A stretch of 64,000 bases of DNA from Clostridia bacterium (GTDB taxonomy: Bacteria; Bacillota; Clostridia; Peptostreptococcales; JAAYPU01): NCBI GenBank assembly GCA_016278615.1, contig JADQBM010000037.1:21752-85751 (forward strand). The letters run 5' to 3'. The notes under the pieces were generated by a model. It was not told the DNA's origin and ran no database searches. It saw only the letters and a program-made list of their open reading frames with translations. Position numbers and translations under genes: made by a program. This document shows, one piece after another, positions 8,164 through 17,815 of this stretch (position 1 is its first letter; each line of letters opens with the position of its first letter).

Positions 8164-10236
8164 TTATAAACCAAACTTATTCAACCTTCTGGCTATGCTA
8201 GATTGCGTCATCCCCAAGGCACTTGCCATTTTTCTTGTTGTTTTATACTTTCTTTTGTATTGTATTAGAACCTCTTTTTCTATTCTCTGCATTGCATCTG
8301 TTAAACTTTCACCTTCAACAATACTTATTTCTTTTTGCTGCAATCCTAATTCTTTTTGATTGGAATGAAAACAACTTCTCAATGCCCTTACATCTTCAAT
8401 CTTAACAATATTGTTATCGGTTGAAATCAGCAATCCCTGAATAAAATTTTGTAATTCTCTGATGTTTCCCATCCATTCATACTCTTTTAGATGTTCTACG
8501 GCCATAGGTTCTATGGTTTTAGATATATTAAATTTATGATTATATTCATCAATAAAAACTTTAATCAACAAACCTATATCTTCATACCTTTCACTCAAAG
8601 CAGGTATAAAGATTGGAAAAACATTCAGCCGGTAATACAAATCTTCTCTAAAATCACCACATTTGACCATTTTTGCTAAATCTTTATTTGTTGCTGCAAT
8701 GATTCGAACATCGGTTTTAATGGGTGTTATCCCCCCAATTCTATATATTTCATTTTCCTGCAATACCCGTAATAGTTTTGATTGCAATAATATTGGCAAC
8801 TCACTTATTTCATCAAGAAACAGAATGCCCTTTTGTGCAATTTCCCAAATTCCTTTTTTCCCTTTAGGATCCGCTCCTGTAAAGGCACCTTTTTCATAGC
8901 CAAATAACTCTGACTCCAATAAATGATCTGGTATCGATGCACAATTGATTTTAACAAATGGAGAATTATTTCTTTTACTATTATTGTATATTATTTGTGC
9001 AATAATTTCTTTTCCAGTACCTGATTCTCCGTATATCATAACTGTACATTCATATTTTGCCACCTTAAGAGCATTTTGTAGCACTTTTCTCATGGCCGCA
9101 CTTTCAAAAACAAGATTTATCCCATTATGCTTTTTTGTATAATCTAAAAAGTGTTCAATTGATTTTTTATCGCTATTTTTATAGTTATTTAAAAATACGC
9201 CCCGATTATCAAGGCCTTCTTGTAATAACTCCCGCAATTTATCATATTTTCGTAATAATTGTAGAGTTAATTCAGCATGTCCTTCTACATACCCTTTATA
9301 AGGAATAATGGTGATATCTTTACCTATTGATTCTGCTGAAAGACCAGCTACATTGCTGTCGCTCCTTAAGCTTGCGAAAAAGACTGTCCCCTTATTTTTT
9401 ACTAAAAATAGGGGTGTTATTTCTGCATATGCTTCTTCGGAACAATTAATTACAATATCAAATAAATTATTTTCTTCGAAATACCTATTATAAAAATCTA
9501 ACGTGTTCCTGATATCGTAGCACAATATTTCATCAAATACATCGCTTTCCTCTGCCTTTTCTCTTCCTTCTTCAGAATTAATTACACCTACGATTTTACC
9601 CTTTTTTCCCATCTTTTCTCTGGCTGCAAAACCACACAGTAATCCCAACTTGGTCCATGCACCTAAAATAATCACTTTATCTTCAGGTTCTACTATCCGA
9701 GTGGTTTCTGCTGGGGCTCCAGCTTCATCCCAAGCACTTATTAGCACTTTCAAAGGTAAATCATCTGGTTTTTGTGAAATAAGCGAGGACTCAAACATAA
9801 TAGCTTGTCCTTTAATAGAAATTTGGGCGAACCCAATATCTATTCCTATAATTCTTTCAATCTTCAACGGGGTGGTTGAAAGGGAAACCAAGGATATAAT
9901 TTCATCTCCAATTTGCAACCCATGCTTATTGGTGTATGCTTTCCCCATTTCTTTTACTCTACCATAAAGCATCCCCCCGGTTCCTGTTATGGGATTATGT
10001 AATTTTCCTCTGCTATTTACAATCTCAAGGATCCTATCTGCTATTTTTTTCTTTTCTCCATTGGTCTCCTCAAGTATCTGTGCAAAACTTACAAAATTAA
10101 TGTTTAGTATTTCAACGTCAACTAATAATTCATTTTCATTAATTTCCATGGTATTATCTAACTTCCATGCTGTTTGCAGAAAAGAATTTTTGGGTTCCAA
10201 TACTCTATTAAATCCATACTTGTCAAATCTCTTCAA
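8164..10236 (-). CDS. Sigma-54-dependent activator with a Kdd-like sensor domain
   Basis: Three-part transcription activator of 690 residues. Residues 1 to about 350 align along their length with Kdd (YGFNRVLEPKNSFLQ, ITGTGGMLYGRVKEMG, DEAGAPAETTRIVEPED, ALTLQLLRKYDKLRE-like end). However, the nucleotide loop GAGKAG of Kdd has become GAWTKLG, so this copy probably binds ligand without redox activity. Residues about 375-615 are a sigma-54 AAA+ domain with Walker A GESGTGKE (near 402), the sigma-54 contact loop GAFTGA (near 452), Walker B ILFLDEISELP and NIRELQNF. The C-terminus is a Fis-type helix-turn-helix (KMASALGMTQSSIARRLNKFG). The start is TTG, 8 nt after AGGAGG. It follows the aminotransferase gene by 12 nt. 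It most likely activates the kdd operon when a pathway compound such as 3,5-diaminohexanoate is present. Confidence 0.93.
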   Translation of the reverse strand: MKRFDKYGFNRVLEPKNSFLQTAWKLDNTMEINENELLVDVEILNINFVSFAQILEETNGEKKKIADRILEIVNSRGKLHNPITGTGGMLYGRVKEMGKAYTNKHGLQIGDEIISLVSLSTTPLKIERIIGIDIGFAQISIKGQAIMFESSLISQKPDDLPLKVLISAWDEAGAPAETTRIVEPEDKVIILGAWTKLGLLCGFAAREKMGKKGKIVGVINSEEGREKAEESDVFDEILCYDIRNTLDFYNRYFEENNLFDIVINCSEEAYAEITPLFLVKNKGTVFFASLRSDSNVAGLSAESIGKDITIIPYKGYVEGHAELTLQLLRKYDKLRELLQEGLDNRGVFLNNYKNSDKKSIEHFLDYTKKHNGINLVFESAAMRKVLQNALKVAKYECTVMIYGESGTGKEIIAQIIYNNSKRNNSPFVKINCASIPDHLLESELFGYEKGAFTGADPKGKKGIWEIAQKGILFLDEISELPILLQSKLLRVLQENEIYRIGGITPIKTDVRIIAATNKDLAKMVKCGDFREDLYYRLNVFPIFIPALSERYEDIGLLIKVFIDEYNHKFNISKTIEPMAVEHLKEYEWMGNIRELQNFIQGLLISTDNNIVKIEDVRALRSCFHSNQKELGLQQKEISIVEGESLTDAMQRIEKEVLIQYKRKYKTTRKMASALGMTQSSIARRLNKFGL

Positions 10237-10248
10237 AGTAAAGTCCTC

Positions 10249-11622
10249 CTAATCCAGCAATCCTGGCGCCACTTCCCCAATAACCGGTTTCATTTCAATC
10301 AAAGATTCCTCTATGGCTATGACTGCAAAATCAATATCATTTTCAGTCATAGCAGTGGACATACAATACATGCCACGTTGGGCACACAATACCCCTTTAT
10401 CAAGTAAGCTTAAGAATAACAAGGAATTCAGGCCTTCGAATGATGTAGCAACGCCTCTATATTCTTCAATCTTTTTATTACTGAAAATAATATTATAAAT
10501 GGACCCAATGCCATAAAGTTGAATATTTAACCCGATTCTTTCAAACATCTTCGTAACATCATTTTTAAATTTTGTTCCCAATTTATTAACGTAATCAATT
10601 TTCTCTTGATTGTAGTCCTTCATGGCGGCTGCTCCAGCGGACATAGAAATCGCATTTCCATTAAAAGTGCCTGAATGATACATGATTTTATTGTTAGGAT
10701 TAAAAATATCCATTATTTCCCTTTTGCCACCAAATCCTCCAATAGGGAGTCCTCCCCCTATTATTTTCCCAAATGAAGTTAAATCCGGTTCAATATTAAA
10801 TTGTTTTTGTCCCCCACCATAGGAGAGCCTCGCGGTGACCACCTCATCAAAAATAAGGATAATTTTATAATGCTTTGTAATTTCCCTAACAAATTCTAAA
10901 TATTCATTGGTTGCAACAATTTGACCGGCAGAGCTCATAATAGGTTCAATAATAAAAGCTGCAATTTGTTCATGATTTTTCTCTATAACTTTTTTTGTTG
11001 CTTCAATATTATTAAAGGATACCACCAAAACATCCTTTAAAGAATTCTTTGAAACCCCTTTGCTATCTGCAATGGCCTTTATATTATGGATGCTTCCTGA
11101 TTTTTTTAGGTCTGGATCTACATTCGCATCAAAAACATCCGTGGTTCCATGATACCCACCTTCAACTTTTACTATTTTTTGTCTATTTGTATAAGCGCGT
11201 GCACCTCTGAGGGCGTGCATATTGGCTTCCGTTCCAGAATTAGCGAAGCGCACTAAGTCTACCGATTTAAACCTATTCACTAATATCTCAGCAAGTTCTA
11301 TTTGCTGCTTTACCGGTGCCGTATAGGCACTTCCAACTTGAATCTGCTCACATACTGCTTTTGCAGTTGGTTTGTGTCCATGTCCGTGAATGAGAGAAGT
11401 ATAGTTGTTATCAAAGTCTACGAGCTTATTATTGTCTGCATCAAATAAATAAGCACCTTCTCCTTTTACTATAAAGTGAGGGTAAGGTTTAAAAAAAGTA
11501 AATGTTCGGGTATCTCCACCTGGCATAACATGGCAGGCTCTCTCATGTAATTTTTTTGACTCCTTTCTCTTGCTTTCATATTTATCAGTAATCATTTTTA
11601 TGTACTTGTCTTTTTCCTTCAT
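10249..11622 (-). CDS. Class III PLP aminotransferase / glutamate-1-semialdehyde aminomutase-like
   Basis: PLP enzyme of fold type I, class III (457 residues). PGGDTRTFTFFKPYPHF and the RFANSGTEANMHALRGARAYT cofactor loop are typical of the glutamate-1-semialdehyde 2,1-aminomutase branch. IFDEVVTARL holds the PLP-binding Asp, and the Schiff-base lysine is in SFGKIIGGGLPIG. No haem-biosynthesis genes are nearby. Its position between kce copy 2 and the Kdd-like regulator suggests a transaminase or amino-shift step on a diamino or beta-amino acid of the same pathway. It might act in place of Kdd or prepare another substrate. The fold is certain and the substrate unknown. Confidence 0.88.
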   Translation of the reverse strand: MKEKDKYIKMITDKYESKRKESKKLHERACHVMPGGDTRTFTFFKPYPHFIVKGEGAYLFDADNNKLVDFDNNYTSLIHGHGHKPTAKAVCEQIQVGSAYTAPVKQQIELAEILVNRFKSVDLVRFANSGTEANMHALRGARAYTNRQKIVKVEGGYHGTTDVFDANVDPDLKKSGSIHNIKAIADSKGVSKNSLKDVLVVSFNNIEATKKVIEKNHEQIAAFIIEPIMSSAGQIVATNEYLEFVREITKHYKIILIFDEVVTARLSYGGGQKQFNIEPDLTSFGKIIGGGLPIGGFGGKREIMDIFNPNNKIMYHSGTFNGNAISMSAGAAAMKDYNQEKIDYVNKLGTKFKNDVTKMFERIGLNIQLYGIGSIYNIIFSNKKIEEYRGVATSFEGLNSLLFLSLLDKGVLCAQRGMYCMSTAMTENDIDFAVIAIEESLIEMKPVIGEVAPGLLD

Positions 11623-11636
11623 CCATATGCCCCCAT

Positions 11637-12461
11637 CTATTTTTGTTTTTCCAACCTTAGGATTCTTCTTGCCTCTTCAGGTGTTGCAATATCCCTCTTC
11701 AAAATACCAGCTAACTTCACAACCTTTTCTACTAAAACCCCATTGCTTTTCGCCAATACACCTTTTTCTAAATAAAGATTATCCTCAAAGCCTACTCTTA
11801 CATGTCCACCCATGACCATAGCAACAGCAGCAATATCAAATTCACTTTTTCCTATTCCAGTTGCGCACCATGTAGCCTCTTTCGGTAGAGACCCAACCAT
11901 ATAAACAAGGTCTCTTATGGTCGCAGCCATGGCACCATTTACCCCAAGAACAATGTTAAAGTGTAAAGGGTCCTCTAAAAGACCTTTTTTATATGATTTA
12001 AGTGCATTATCAATCATACCTTTTTCAAAACATTCAAGTTCTGGTTTAACACCTAAATCTTTCATTTTCTTTGCAAATGTATGAATCATGTCCTCTGTAT
12101 TGACAAATATTGAATCCCCAAAATTACATGTTCCGCAATCAAGGGAAGCTATTTCAGGTTTCAACTCAATGGGCTGTAGCCTTTCTTCAGCTGTCATTCC
12201 AATGGCCCCTCCTGTACTAGGTAAAATAATAACATCTGGACATGCTTCCTTAATGGCATCAAAAGCTTCTTTAAACCTACCTTTATCTTGAGTAGGCGTA
12301 CCATCGTCCCATCTCACATGTAGGTGTATGACAGCGGCTCCTGCATCATAGGCAGATTTTGCTTCTTTAGCTATTTCTTCAATGGTATAAGGCACCGAAG
12401 GATTCATTTCCTTTGTGACCTCTGCACCTGAAATCGCCGCCGTAATAATTAATTTTTCCAT
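11637..12461 (-). CDS. kce: 3-keto-5-aminohexanoate cleavage enzyme Kce (copy 2)
   Basis: Second BKACE enzyme, very similar to the product of 2143-2976 along its whole length (274 residues here, 277 there). It keeps the zinc ligands His46/His48 (VIHLHVRWDDG), the PSTGGAIGMTAEERLQP loop and GHVRVGFEDNLYLEKG. The start at 12461 (MEKLII) is 8 nt from GAGAGG. It is the first gene of the unit kce-aminotransferase-regulator. No sigma-54 box was found in the 280-bp divergent gap to feoB, so this unit is probably expressed from a housekeeping promoter I could not place. The difference from copy 1 may be in expression or in the beta-keto acid accepted. Confidence 0.92.
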   Translation of the reverse strand: MEKLIITAAISGAEVTKEMNPSVPYTIEEIAKEAKSAYDAGAAVIHLHVRWDDGTPTQDKGRFKEAFDAIKEACPDVIILPSTGGAIGMTAEERLQPIELKPEIASLDCGTCNFGDSIFVNTEDMIHTFAKKMKDLGVKPELECFEKGMIDNALKSYKKGLLEDPLHFNIVLGVNGAMAATIRDLVYMVGSLPKEATWCATGIGKSEFDIAAVAMVMGGHVRVGFEDNLYLEKGVLAKSNGVLVEKVVKLAGILKRDIATPEEARRILRLEKQK

Positions 12462-12741
12462 TCCCATGTCCTCTCTTTCCTTTATTTAGATTCACATGTT
12501 CCTAATAATACACATGACAATAATTCGTTGATAAAAAACATTCTCTAAACATATCTTATAGTCATTTTTTAGACTTAACAATATCATATAACAATTTTTC
12601 TAAAATTGGTAGAATCTAAGAAAAGCTGTAAGAGCGTTTTTATTGGTAACACTCACTTTTTATCTTTCATATATTAGTCTTGTGAAAGATATTTTCTATT
12701 CGCTAAATTGAATAAATGATAAAGAGGAGGATATCAAAAGA

Positions 12742-14892
12742 ATGGGTCTTACAAACCAATCTACTGGTGTTAACGTATTGGATAACGAACTAAAAATTCA
12801 ACGCACCTCACCCTATGATAAAATAATTGCTCTTACTGGTAATCCAAATGTGGGAAAAAGTACCGTTTTTAATAGTCTAACAGGATTGAACCAGCATACA
12901 GGAAACTGGCCGGGAAAAACGGTAACCAATGCACAAGGAAAATATAAACATAAAGAAACAGATTTTATTATGGTAGACATACCGGGTACTTATTCACTTA
13001 TGGCGAACTCCGTTGAGGAAGAAGTCGCAAGAGATTTTGTCTGCTTTGGAAACCCTGATGCAACGATTATTGTTACGGATGCTACTTGTTTAGAAAGAAA
13101 TATGAATTTAGTACTGCAAACCTTGGAAATTACACCAAACGTGGTTGTTTGCGTGAATCTTATAGATGAAGCCAAAAGAAAAAAAATTAATATTGACTTA
13201 AAAGAACTTTCTGCGAACCTTGGTGTCCCTGTTATTGGTACCAATGCGCGAAAGGGTCAAGGCTTGAAAGATCTAATGGATGCTGTCTATTTTATGACAA
13301 ATGATACAATAGCACCTTCACCCTTAACCATTCATTATGAGGAACCCATTGAAAAAGCCATTCATATTTTAGAACCATCCCTACAAGCGCTTCTCAATGA
13401 TAAACTGAACAGCCGCTGGGTAGCTCTTAAATTGCTGGATGAAGATGAAACACTGTTGAAGGCTTTCCGAAAATATCTTGATTTTGATTTGATGGAGAAC
13501 CAGATGGTAAATGAACAATTAAAAGAAGCAAGAAAAGTATTAGATAAAGCGGATATTAAACAGGACCAACTCAGAGATAAGATTGTCTCTCATATTGTAT
13601 GTACCGCCGAAAATATTTGCTGTGAAGTGATAACTATTGAAAAAGAACATTATAACCTGATGGATCGAAGAATTGACAGTGTTTTGACCTCTCGGATTTT
13701 TGGAATACCCATTATGATTGGGCTTTTAGGTATTATATTCTGGTTAACCATCACAGGGGCCAACTATCCTTCAGCGATGCTTGCCAATCTTCTCTTTGGT
13801 GTTGAAGAGCGATTAACAGGTTTTTTTCTATGGGCAGGCACTCCAACCTGGGTTCATGGATTATTAGTTCTTGGTGTTTACAGAACATTGGCTTGGGTTA
13901 TATCGGTTATGCTCCCACCAATGGCCATTTTTTTCCCACTTTTCACATTGCTTGAGGACTTAGGGTATTTACCTCGAGTCGCTTTTAACTTGGATAATTT
14001 CTTTAGAAAAGCGTGTGCCCATGGGAAACAGGCATTGACTATGTGTATGGGTTTTGGCTGCAACGCAGCAGGTATTATTGGATGCAGGATCATCGACTCC
14101 CCAAGAGAACGACTAATCGCAATCATTACAAATAACTTTGTGCCTTGTAATGGACGTTTCCCCACTCTCATCGCAATTATTACCATGTTTTTTACAGGTG
14201 TCGTGGCAGGACCCTATCAATCCATCTTTTCTACACTGCTCCTGACAGGAGTGATTGTTTTAGGTGTTGTAATGACTCTACTCATTTCAAAAATTTTATC
14301 TAGAACAATCCTAAAAGGCCTGCCTTCATCTTTCACTCTGGAGTTGCCTCCATATCGGAAGCCCCAAGTAGGAAGAGTTATTGTGCGCTCCATATTTGAC
14401 CGGACATTGTTCGTTTTAGGCCGTGCAACTGTTGTGGCAGCACCAGCTGGTGCGATTATATGGATATTAGCCAATATATTTGTTGGGGACTTGAGCCTTT
14501 TGGCACATTGTGCTACATTTCTTGATCCCTTTGCTTGGTTACTGGGTTTGGACGGATATATCTTAATGGCATTTATTCTTGGATTTCCTGCAAATGAAAT
14601 TGTAGTTCCTATTATTATCATGAGTTATATGGCTACGGGGAGTATGCTTGAGCTGGATAGCCTGAATCAATTAAGAGAGCTCCTTGTTTCTCATGGATGG
14701 ACTTGGTTAACAGCCATTAGCGTTATGTTGTTTTCGCTGATGCATTGGCCTTGTGGCACCACATGCATGACCATAAAAAAAGAAACTCAAAGCATAAAAT
14801 GGGCTTTGGTTTCATTTTTAATACCGACCATAACAGGCATTGTAATCTGCTTTGCCGTAGCAAATACTGTTAGACTACTGGGCCTAATCTAA
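12742..14892 (+). CDS. feoB: Ferrous iron transporter FeoB
   Basis: Membrane Fe(II) transporter with an N-terminal G domain (716 residues). G1 is GNPNVGKSTVFNSLTG (from about residue 33), followed by GNWPGKTV, G3 DIPGTYS and G4 CVNLID. The C-terminal part has two Gate regions with the core motif FGCNAAGIIGCR and the FALFPANE-like FILGFPANEIVVPI, plus 8 or more membrane segments. An N-terminal extension of about 28 residues precedes the G domain. No feoA or feoC is adjacent. It is divergent from the kce unit and ends in a bidirectional terminator. I saw no convincing Fur box. Confidence 0.95.
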   Translation: MGLTNQSTGVNVLDNELKIQRTSPYDKIIALTGNPNVGKSTVFNSLTGLNQHTGNWPGKTVTNAQGKYKHKETDFIMVDIPGTYSLMANSVEEEVARDFVCFGNPDATIIVTDATCLERNMNLVLQTLEITPNVVVCVNLIDEAKRKKINIDLKELSANLGVPVIGTNARKGQGLKDLMDAVYFMTNDTIAPSPLTIHYEEPIEKAIHILEPSLQALLNDKLNSRWVALKLLDEDETLLKAFRKYLDFDLMENQMVNEQLKEARKVLDKADIKQDQLRDKIVSHIVCTAENICCEVITIEKEHYNLMDRRIDSVLTSRIFGIPIMIGLLGIIFWLTITGANYPSAMLANLLFGVEERLTGFFLWAGTPTWVHGLLVLGVYRTLAWVISVMLPPMAIFFPLFTLLEDLGYLPRVAFNLDNFFRKACAHGKQALTMCMGFGCNAAGIIGCRIIDSPRERLIAIITNNFVPCNGRFPTLIAIITMFFTGVVAGPYQSIFSTLLLTGVIVLGVVMTLLISKILSRTILKGLPSSFTLELPPYRKPQVGRVIVRSIFDRTLFVLGRATVVAAPAGAIIWILANIFVGDLSLLAHCATFLDPFAWLLGLDGYILMAFILGFPANEIVVPIIIMSYMATGSMLELDSLNQLRELLVSHGWTWLTAISVMLFSLMHWPCGTTCMTIKKETQSIKWALVSFLIPTITGIVICFAVANTVRLLGLI

Positions 14893-14904
14893 AAAACAAA
14901 CAAA

Positions 14905-14938
14905 ACAAGGGGACAATAAAAGTGAACCGTCTCCTTGT
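14905..14938. terminator. Bidirectional terminator between feoB and the VOC gene
   Basis: ACAAGGGGAC pairs with GTCTCCTTGT (10 bp, one G-T wobble). TCTTTTTT follows on the plus strand and TTTGTTTGTTTTTT on the minus strand. It lies between two converging genes and can serve both. Confidence 0.85.
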
Positions 14939-14944
14939 TCTTTT

Positions 14945-15316
14945 TTACATGTTTTCTACAAATTGTATGCTGATACCGTTAGGATCCTTTACAAAAAAGA
15001 ACTTTACGTGGGGATTCGGTTGAAAAGGTCCATTTTCTACTTCAAGTCCTTTATCCGTTATGAACTTAATCATTTCGTCAACAGACTCTACTTCAAAGCC
15101 TAAAGAGATTCCCTCAATATTACCTGGTGATTTTTGTTTTGGATCGTAGATAAGTTCAACCTCTGCTCCTTCTTTGCCTTCTTCACCTAAAAAAGAAATT
15201 TCTATTTCCGGGCCTGCTTTAAAACTTCTATTTAAAGATAGCCCTACAACCTCCTGATAAAACTTTAAAGACTCCTCCATGTTATTAACTGTGATGGTGC
15301 ACCAACAAAATTTCAT
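14945..15316 (-). CDS. VOC/glyoxalase-family protein
   Basis: Single vicinal-oxygen-chelate domain of 123 residues. The pattern is typical: CTITVNNMEESLKFYQEVVGL at the start, then LGFEVESVDEMIKFITDKG, and VKDPNGISIQFVE at the end. Members include lactoylglutathione lyases and antibiotic-binding proteins, and this one has no feature that fixes the substrate. The glutamate near the C-terminus (FVEN) fits a metal ligand. It is a monocistronic gene between two terminators, with a good site (AGGAGGCGTGAG) and a possible operator just upstream. Confidence 0.82.
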   Translation of the reverse strand: MKFCWCTITVNNMEESLKFYQEVVGLSLNRSFKAGPEIEISFLGEEGKEGAEVELIYDPKQKSPGNIEGISLGFEVESVDEMIKFITDKGLEVENGPFQPNPHVKFFFVKDPNGISIQFVENM

Positions 15317-15337
15317 AATCTCACGCCTCCTATATGT

Positions 15338-15351
15338 ATAATAAGTATTAT
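15338..15351. promoter_or_regulatory. Possible Fur/PerR-like inverted repeat upstream of the VOC gene
   Basis: ATAATAAGTATTAT is a 6-2-6 perfect inverted repeat about 22 bp before the VOC start. Its AT-rich ATAAT/ATTAT character resembles Fur- or PerR-family operators, but the spacing is not exact. This is a suggestion only. Confidence 0.3.
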
Positions 15352-15406
15352 CTTAATGACTCTATCTTATCACATTATGCCCAGCATCCACCATTACAAA
15401 CCACAA

Positions 15407-15438
15407 AAGAACCTCCTAGTATCGTCTTGAAGGTTCTT
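15407..15438 (-). terminator. Terminator at the end of the polyol operon
   Basis: AAGAACCT pairs with AGGTTCTT (8 bp), followed on the minus strand by TTTGTGG. It lies 57 nt after the stop of the aldolase gene and before the VOC gene. Confidence 0.6.
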
Positions 15439-15494
15439 CTATGATGGGAGAGAATGAAAAAAATGCTTCTAAAGCTATATCGTTAGTTTTTTTA

Positions 15495-16145
15495 TTATTT
15501 AGGCGTCACTTGTCCGTATTTATTAAATTTTTCGGCCATTAATGCCATTTCATCATCGGGGAGAATGAATGGTTCTCCTACGCATTTGGCTCTGTAATAC
15601 ATTTCTGCACAAAACTCAATCTCTTCAGCTGTGTTGAAAGCATTGGGTAAGTCTGTTGAAACTGCTAACAATCCATGATTTCCTAATAGGACTGCATTTC
15701 TATCTTTCATGGCTTCAAAAGCATTTTCCGCAAGTTCTTGCGTTCCAAAGGTAGCGTACTTGGCACATCTTACATCCTTACCTGCAAGAGCAATCATGTA
15801 GTGACTGGCAGGTATTGTCCAATGCAAACAAGCCAGCACGCCTGAAAACATAGAGTGACAATGAACAACAGAATTGCAATCATCACGCCTTAAATAGAAT
15901 ATCCTATGTAAATTATATTCACTGGATGGCTTTCTACTACCCTCTACCCTATTACCTTCTAAATCTAGTACCACTACATCTTCAGGCTTTGTCTTATAAT
16001 AATCCAATCCACTTGGACTAATTGCCATTATTTTTTCTTGCCTATTAAATATACTTATATTACCTCCGGTACCTTTTGTTAATCCATGCTCAATCAATTT
16101 AATGGAATATTCAACAATGGCTTCTCTTTCATCTTGCATTAACAT
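15495..16145 (-). CDS. Class II aldolase / L-fuculose-phosphate aldolase-like protein
   Basis: Zinc-dependent aldolase or epimerase family member. [15 protein letters not shown] near the N-terminus binds the phosphate. [20 protein letters not shown], the zinc histidines in [11 protein letters not shown], and [10 protein letters not shown] complete the signature. The best-spaced ATG is at 16145 (10 nt after AAGGAG), inside the end of araB, giving 216 residues. It ends the long operon. By family it should cleave a ketose-1-phosphate to dihydroxyacetone phosphate and an aldehyde, or epimerise a pentulose phosphate. A separate AraD exists upstream, so cleavage of a sugar-1-phosphate is the better guess. 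Confidence 0.85.
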   Translation of the reverse strand: MLMQDEREAIVEYSIKLIEHGLTKGTGGNISIFNRQEKIMAISPSGLDYYKTKPEDVVVLDLEGNRVEGSRKPSSEYNLHRIFYLRRDDCNSVVHCHSMFSGVLACLHWTIPASHYMIALAGKDVRCAKYATFGTQELAENAFEAMKDRNAVLLGNHGLLAVSTDLPNAFNTAEEIEFCAEMYYRAKCVGEPFILPDDEMALMAEKFNKYGQVTPK

Positions 16146-17814
16146 AAATGACACGCTCCTTTATTTTTTTAAGCTTTTTCATTACTGTATTTTCACCTCT
16201 ACCAAAGTAATCGTGTAATTTTTTATACTCTTCATAAAGGCTTTCGTATGTCTGAACATTTTCCTTGATGGGAGTATAATATAATTCTTTAACTTTTCCC
16301 ATATTTTTTGCTGCCGTGTATATATCGTCATATCCCCCTTTGTTCTTTCCCGCTGCTACAGCCGCATATATGGCTGAACCCAACGCAGGGGTTTGGGGTG
16401 AGGCTGCAATCTTTATATCCATATTGGTTACGTCGGAGTATATCTGCATCATAAGCTGATTTTTCTCAGCGATTCCACCAGCAGCGTACAATTCTTTTAC
16501 AGGAACGCCGTATTCTTTAAAAGTTTCTACAATCATTTTTGTTCCAAATGCAGTGGCTTCTATTAAAGCTCTATATATTTCTTCTGGTTTGGTCATTAGA
16601 GTCATACCCAATATCAATCCTGTCAGGTCTACATCTACCAATACAGATCGATTACCATTCCACCAATCCAGCGCCAAAAGCCCAGATTCACCGGGTTTCA
16701 ATTTTTTAGCTTTCTCACTAAGTAATGTAAATATATTTATGCCTCTCTCTTTTGCTTCCTTTTCATAGGCTTCAGGCACACAGTTTTCTGTGAACCACTG
16801 AAAATGATCCCCTACACAAGATTGCCCTGCCTCATAACCATAATACCCTGAGATAATGCCATCTTCTACCACCCCACACATGCCTGGAACAATGGCCTCT
16901 TTTTCTCCTAACATCATATGACATGTTGAAGTCCCCATGATCATGAGCATTTTTCCCGGCTCTGTTATGCCTACTGCCGGTACCGCTGCATGGGCATCCC
17001 CTATTCCTACAGCCACGATGGTGCCTTCTTTAAGACCTGTTAGTTCTGCGGCCTCTTTTGTCACCTGACCTGCTACGCTTCCCAAAGGATATACCACATT
17101 ATTAAACTTTTCCTCTATGATATTCTCTAAATCCGGATGCAACTCTTTAAAGAAAGATTTAGAAGGAAATCCTTCTCTTTTATGCCAAATGGCTTTATAG
17201 CCTGCGGTACAGCTGTTTTTTCTTTCAAAACCTGTAAGCTGCATGGTTGCCCAATCCGCCAACTCCATAAATTTCGCCGTATTATGATAAAGGTCTGGAT
17301 CTTCATCAAGTATTTGCCATATTTTAGGGAACATCCATTCTGAAGAAATCTTGCCACCATATCTCTTTAAAAAAGCCTCTCCTCTTTTTTTAGCAATCTC
17401 ATTTAATTTGTTGGCTTCGTCTTGAGCGGCATGATGTTTCCATAGCTTCACATAGCTATGAGGGTTTGCTTTGTATTTTTTTTGGAAACAAAGAGGGTCT
17501 CCTTTTTCATCTACAGGGAGCATACTACATTCCGTGAAGTCATTGCATATTCCGATGACATCTTCGTTGCTCAAACCTGTTTTTCTGAATATTTCAGATA
17601 CAGTGTATTCCAATGCATCTATGTAATCCTGTGGATGCTGAAGTGCAAAGTCGGGCATTAATTTTGTTTTACGATCCGGCAAATAGGTGTCCATAACCCC
17701 ATGAGGGTATTCATAAAGAGCAGTTGCTACTTCCTCTCCTGTGTGGACATCTACCAATAGTGCTCGAGCTGATAAGGTTCCGTAATCGATACCTATTGTA
17801 TATTTTGCACCCAT
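16129..17814 (-). CDS. araB: Ribulokinase AraB
   Basis: FGGY kinase of 561 residues, the longer AraB type. [20 protein letters not shown] is the N-terminal phosphate loop with the GTLSARA signature of ribulokinase. [39 protein letters not shown] and [16 protein letters not shown] are AraB segments. It phosphorylates L-ribulose (and in known enzymes also D-ribulose and some pentitols) at C5. It ends inside the aldolase start and is 1 bp from the dehydrogenase stop. No araA isomerase is in the cluster, so the ketose must come from a dehydrogenase or the medium. Confidence 0.93.
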   Translation of the reverse strand: MGAKYTIGIDYGTLSARALLVDVHTGEEVATALYEYPHGVMDTYLPDRKTKLMPDFALQHPQDYIDALEYTVSEIFRKTGLSNEDVIGICNDFTECSMLPVDEKGDPLCFQKKYKANPHSYVKLWKHHAAQDEANKLNEIAKKRGEAFLKRYGGKISSEWMFPKIWQILDEDPDLYHNTAKFMELADWATMQLTGFERKNSCTAGYKAIWHKREGFPSKSFFKELHPDLENIIEEKFNNVVYPLGSVAGQVTKEAAELTGLKEGTIVAVGIGDAHAAVPAVGITEPGKMLMIMGTSTCHMMLGEKEAIVPGMCGVVEDGIISGYYGYEAGQSCVGDHFQWFTENCVPEAYEKEAKERGINIFTLLSEKAKKLKPGESGLLALDWWNGNRSVLVDVDLTGLILGMTLMTKPEEIYRALIEATAFGTKMIVETFKEYGVPVKELYAAGGIAEKNQLMMQIYSDVTNMDIKIAASPQTPALGSAIYAAVAAGKNKGGYDDIYTAAKNMGKVKELYYTPIKENVQTYESLYEEYKKLHDYFGRGENTVMKKLKKIKERVIYVNAR

Positions 17815-17815
17815 C

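Noticed and set aside
12462..12741. Fur box or sigma-54 promoter in the kce2-feoB divergent gap
   Set aside because: No TGGCAC-N5-TTGC match was found, and the AT-rich GAAAGATATTTTC palindrome is too far from the Fur consensus.
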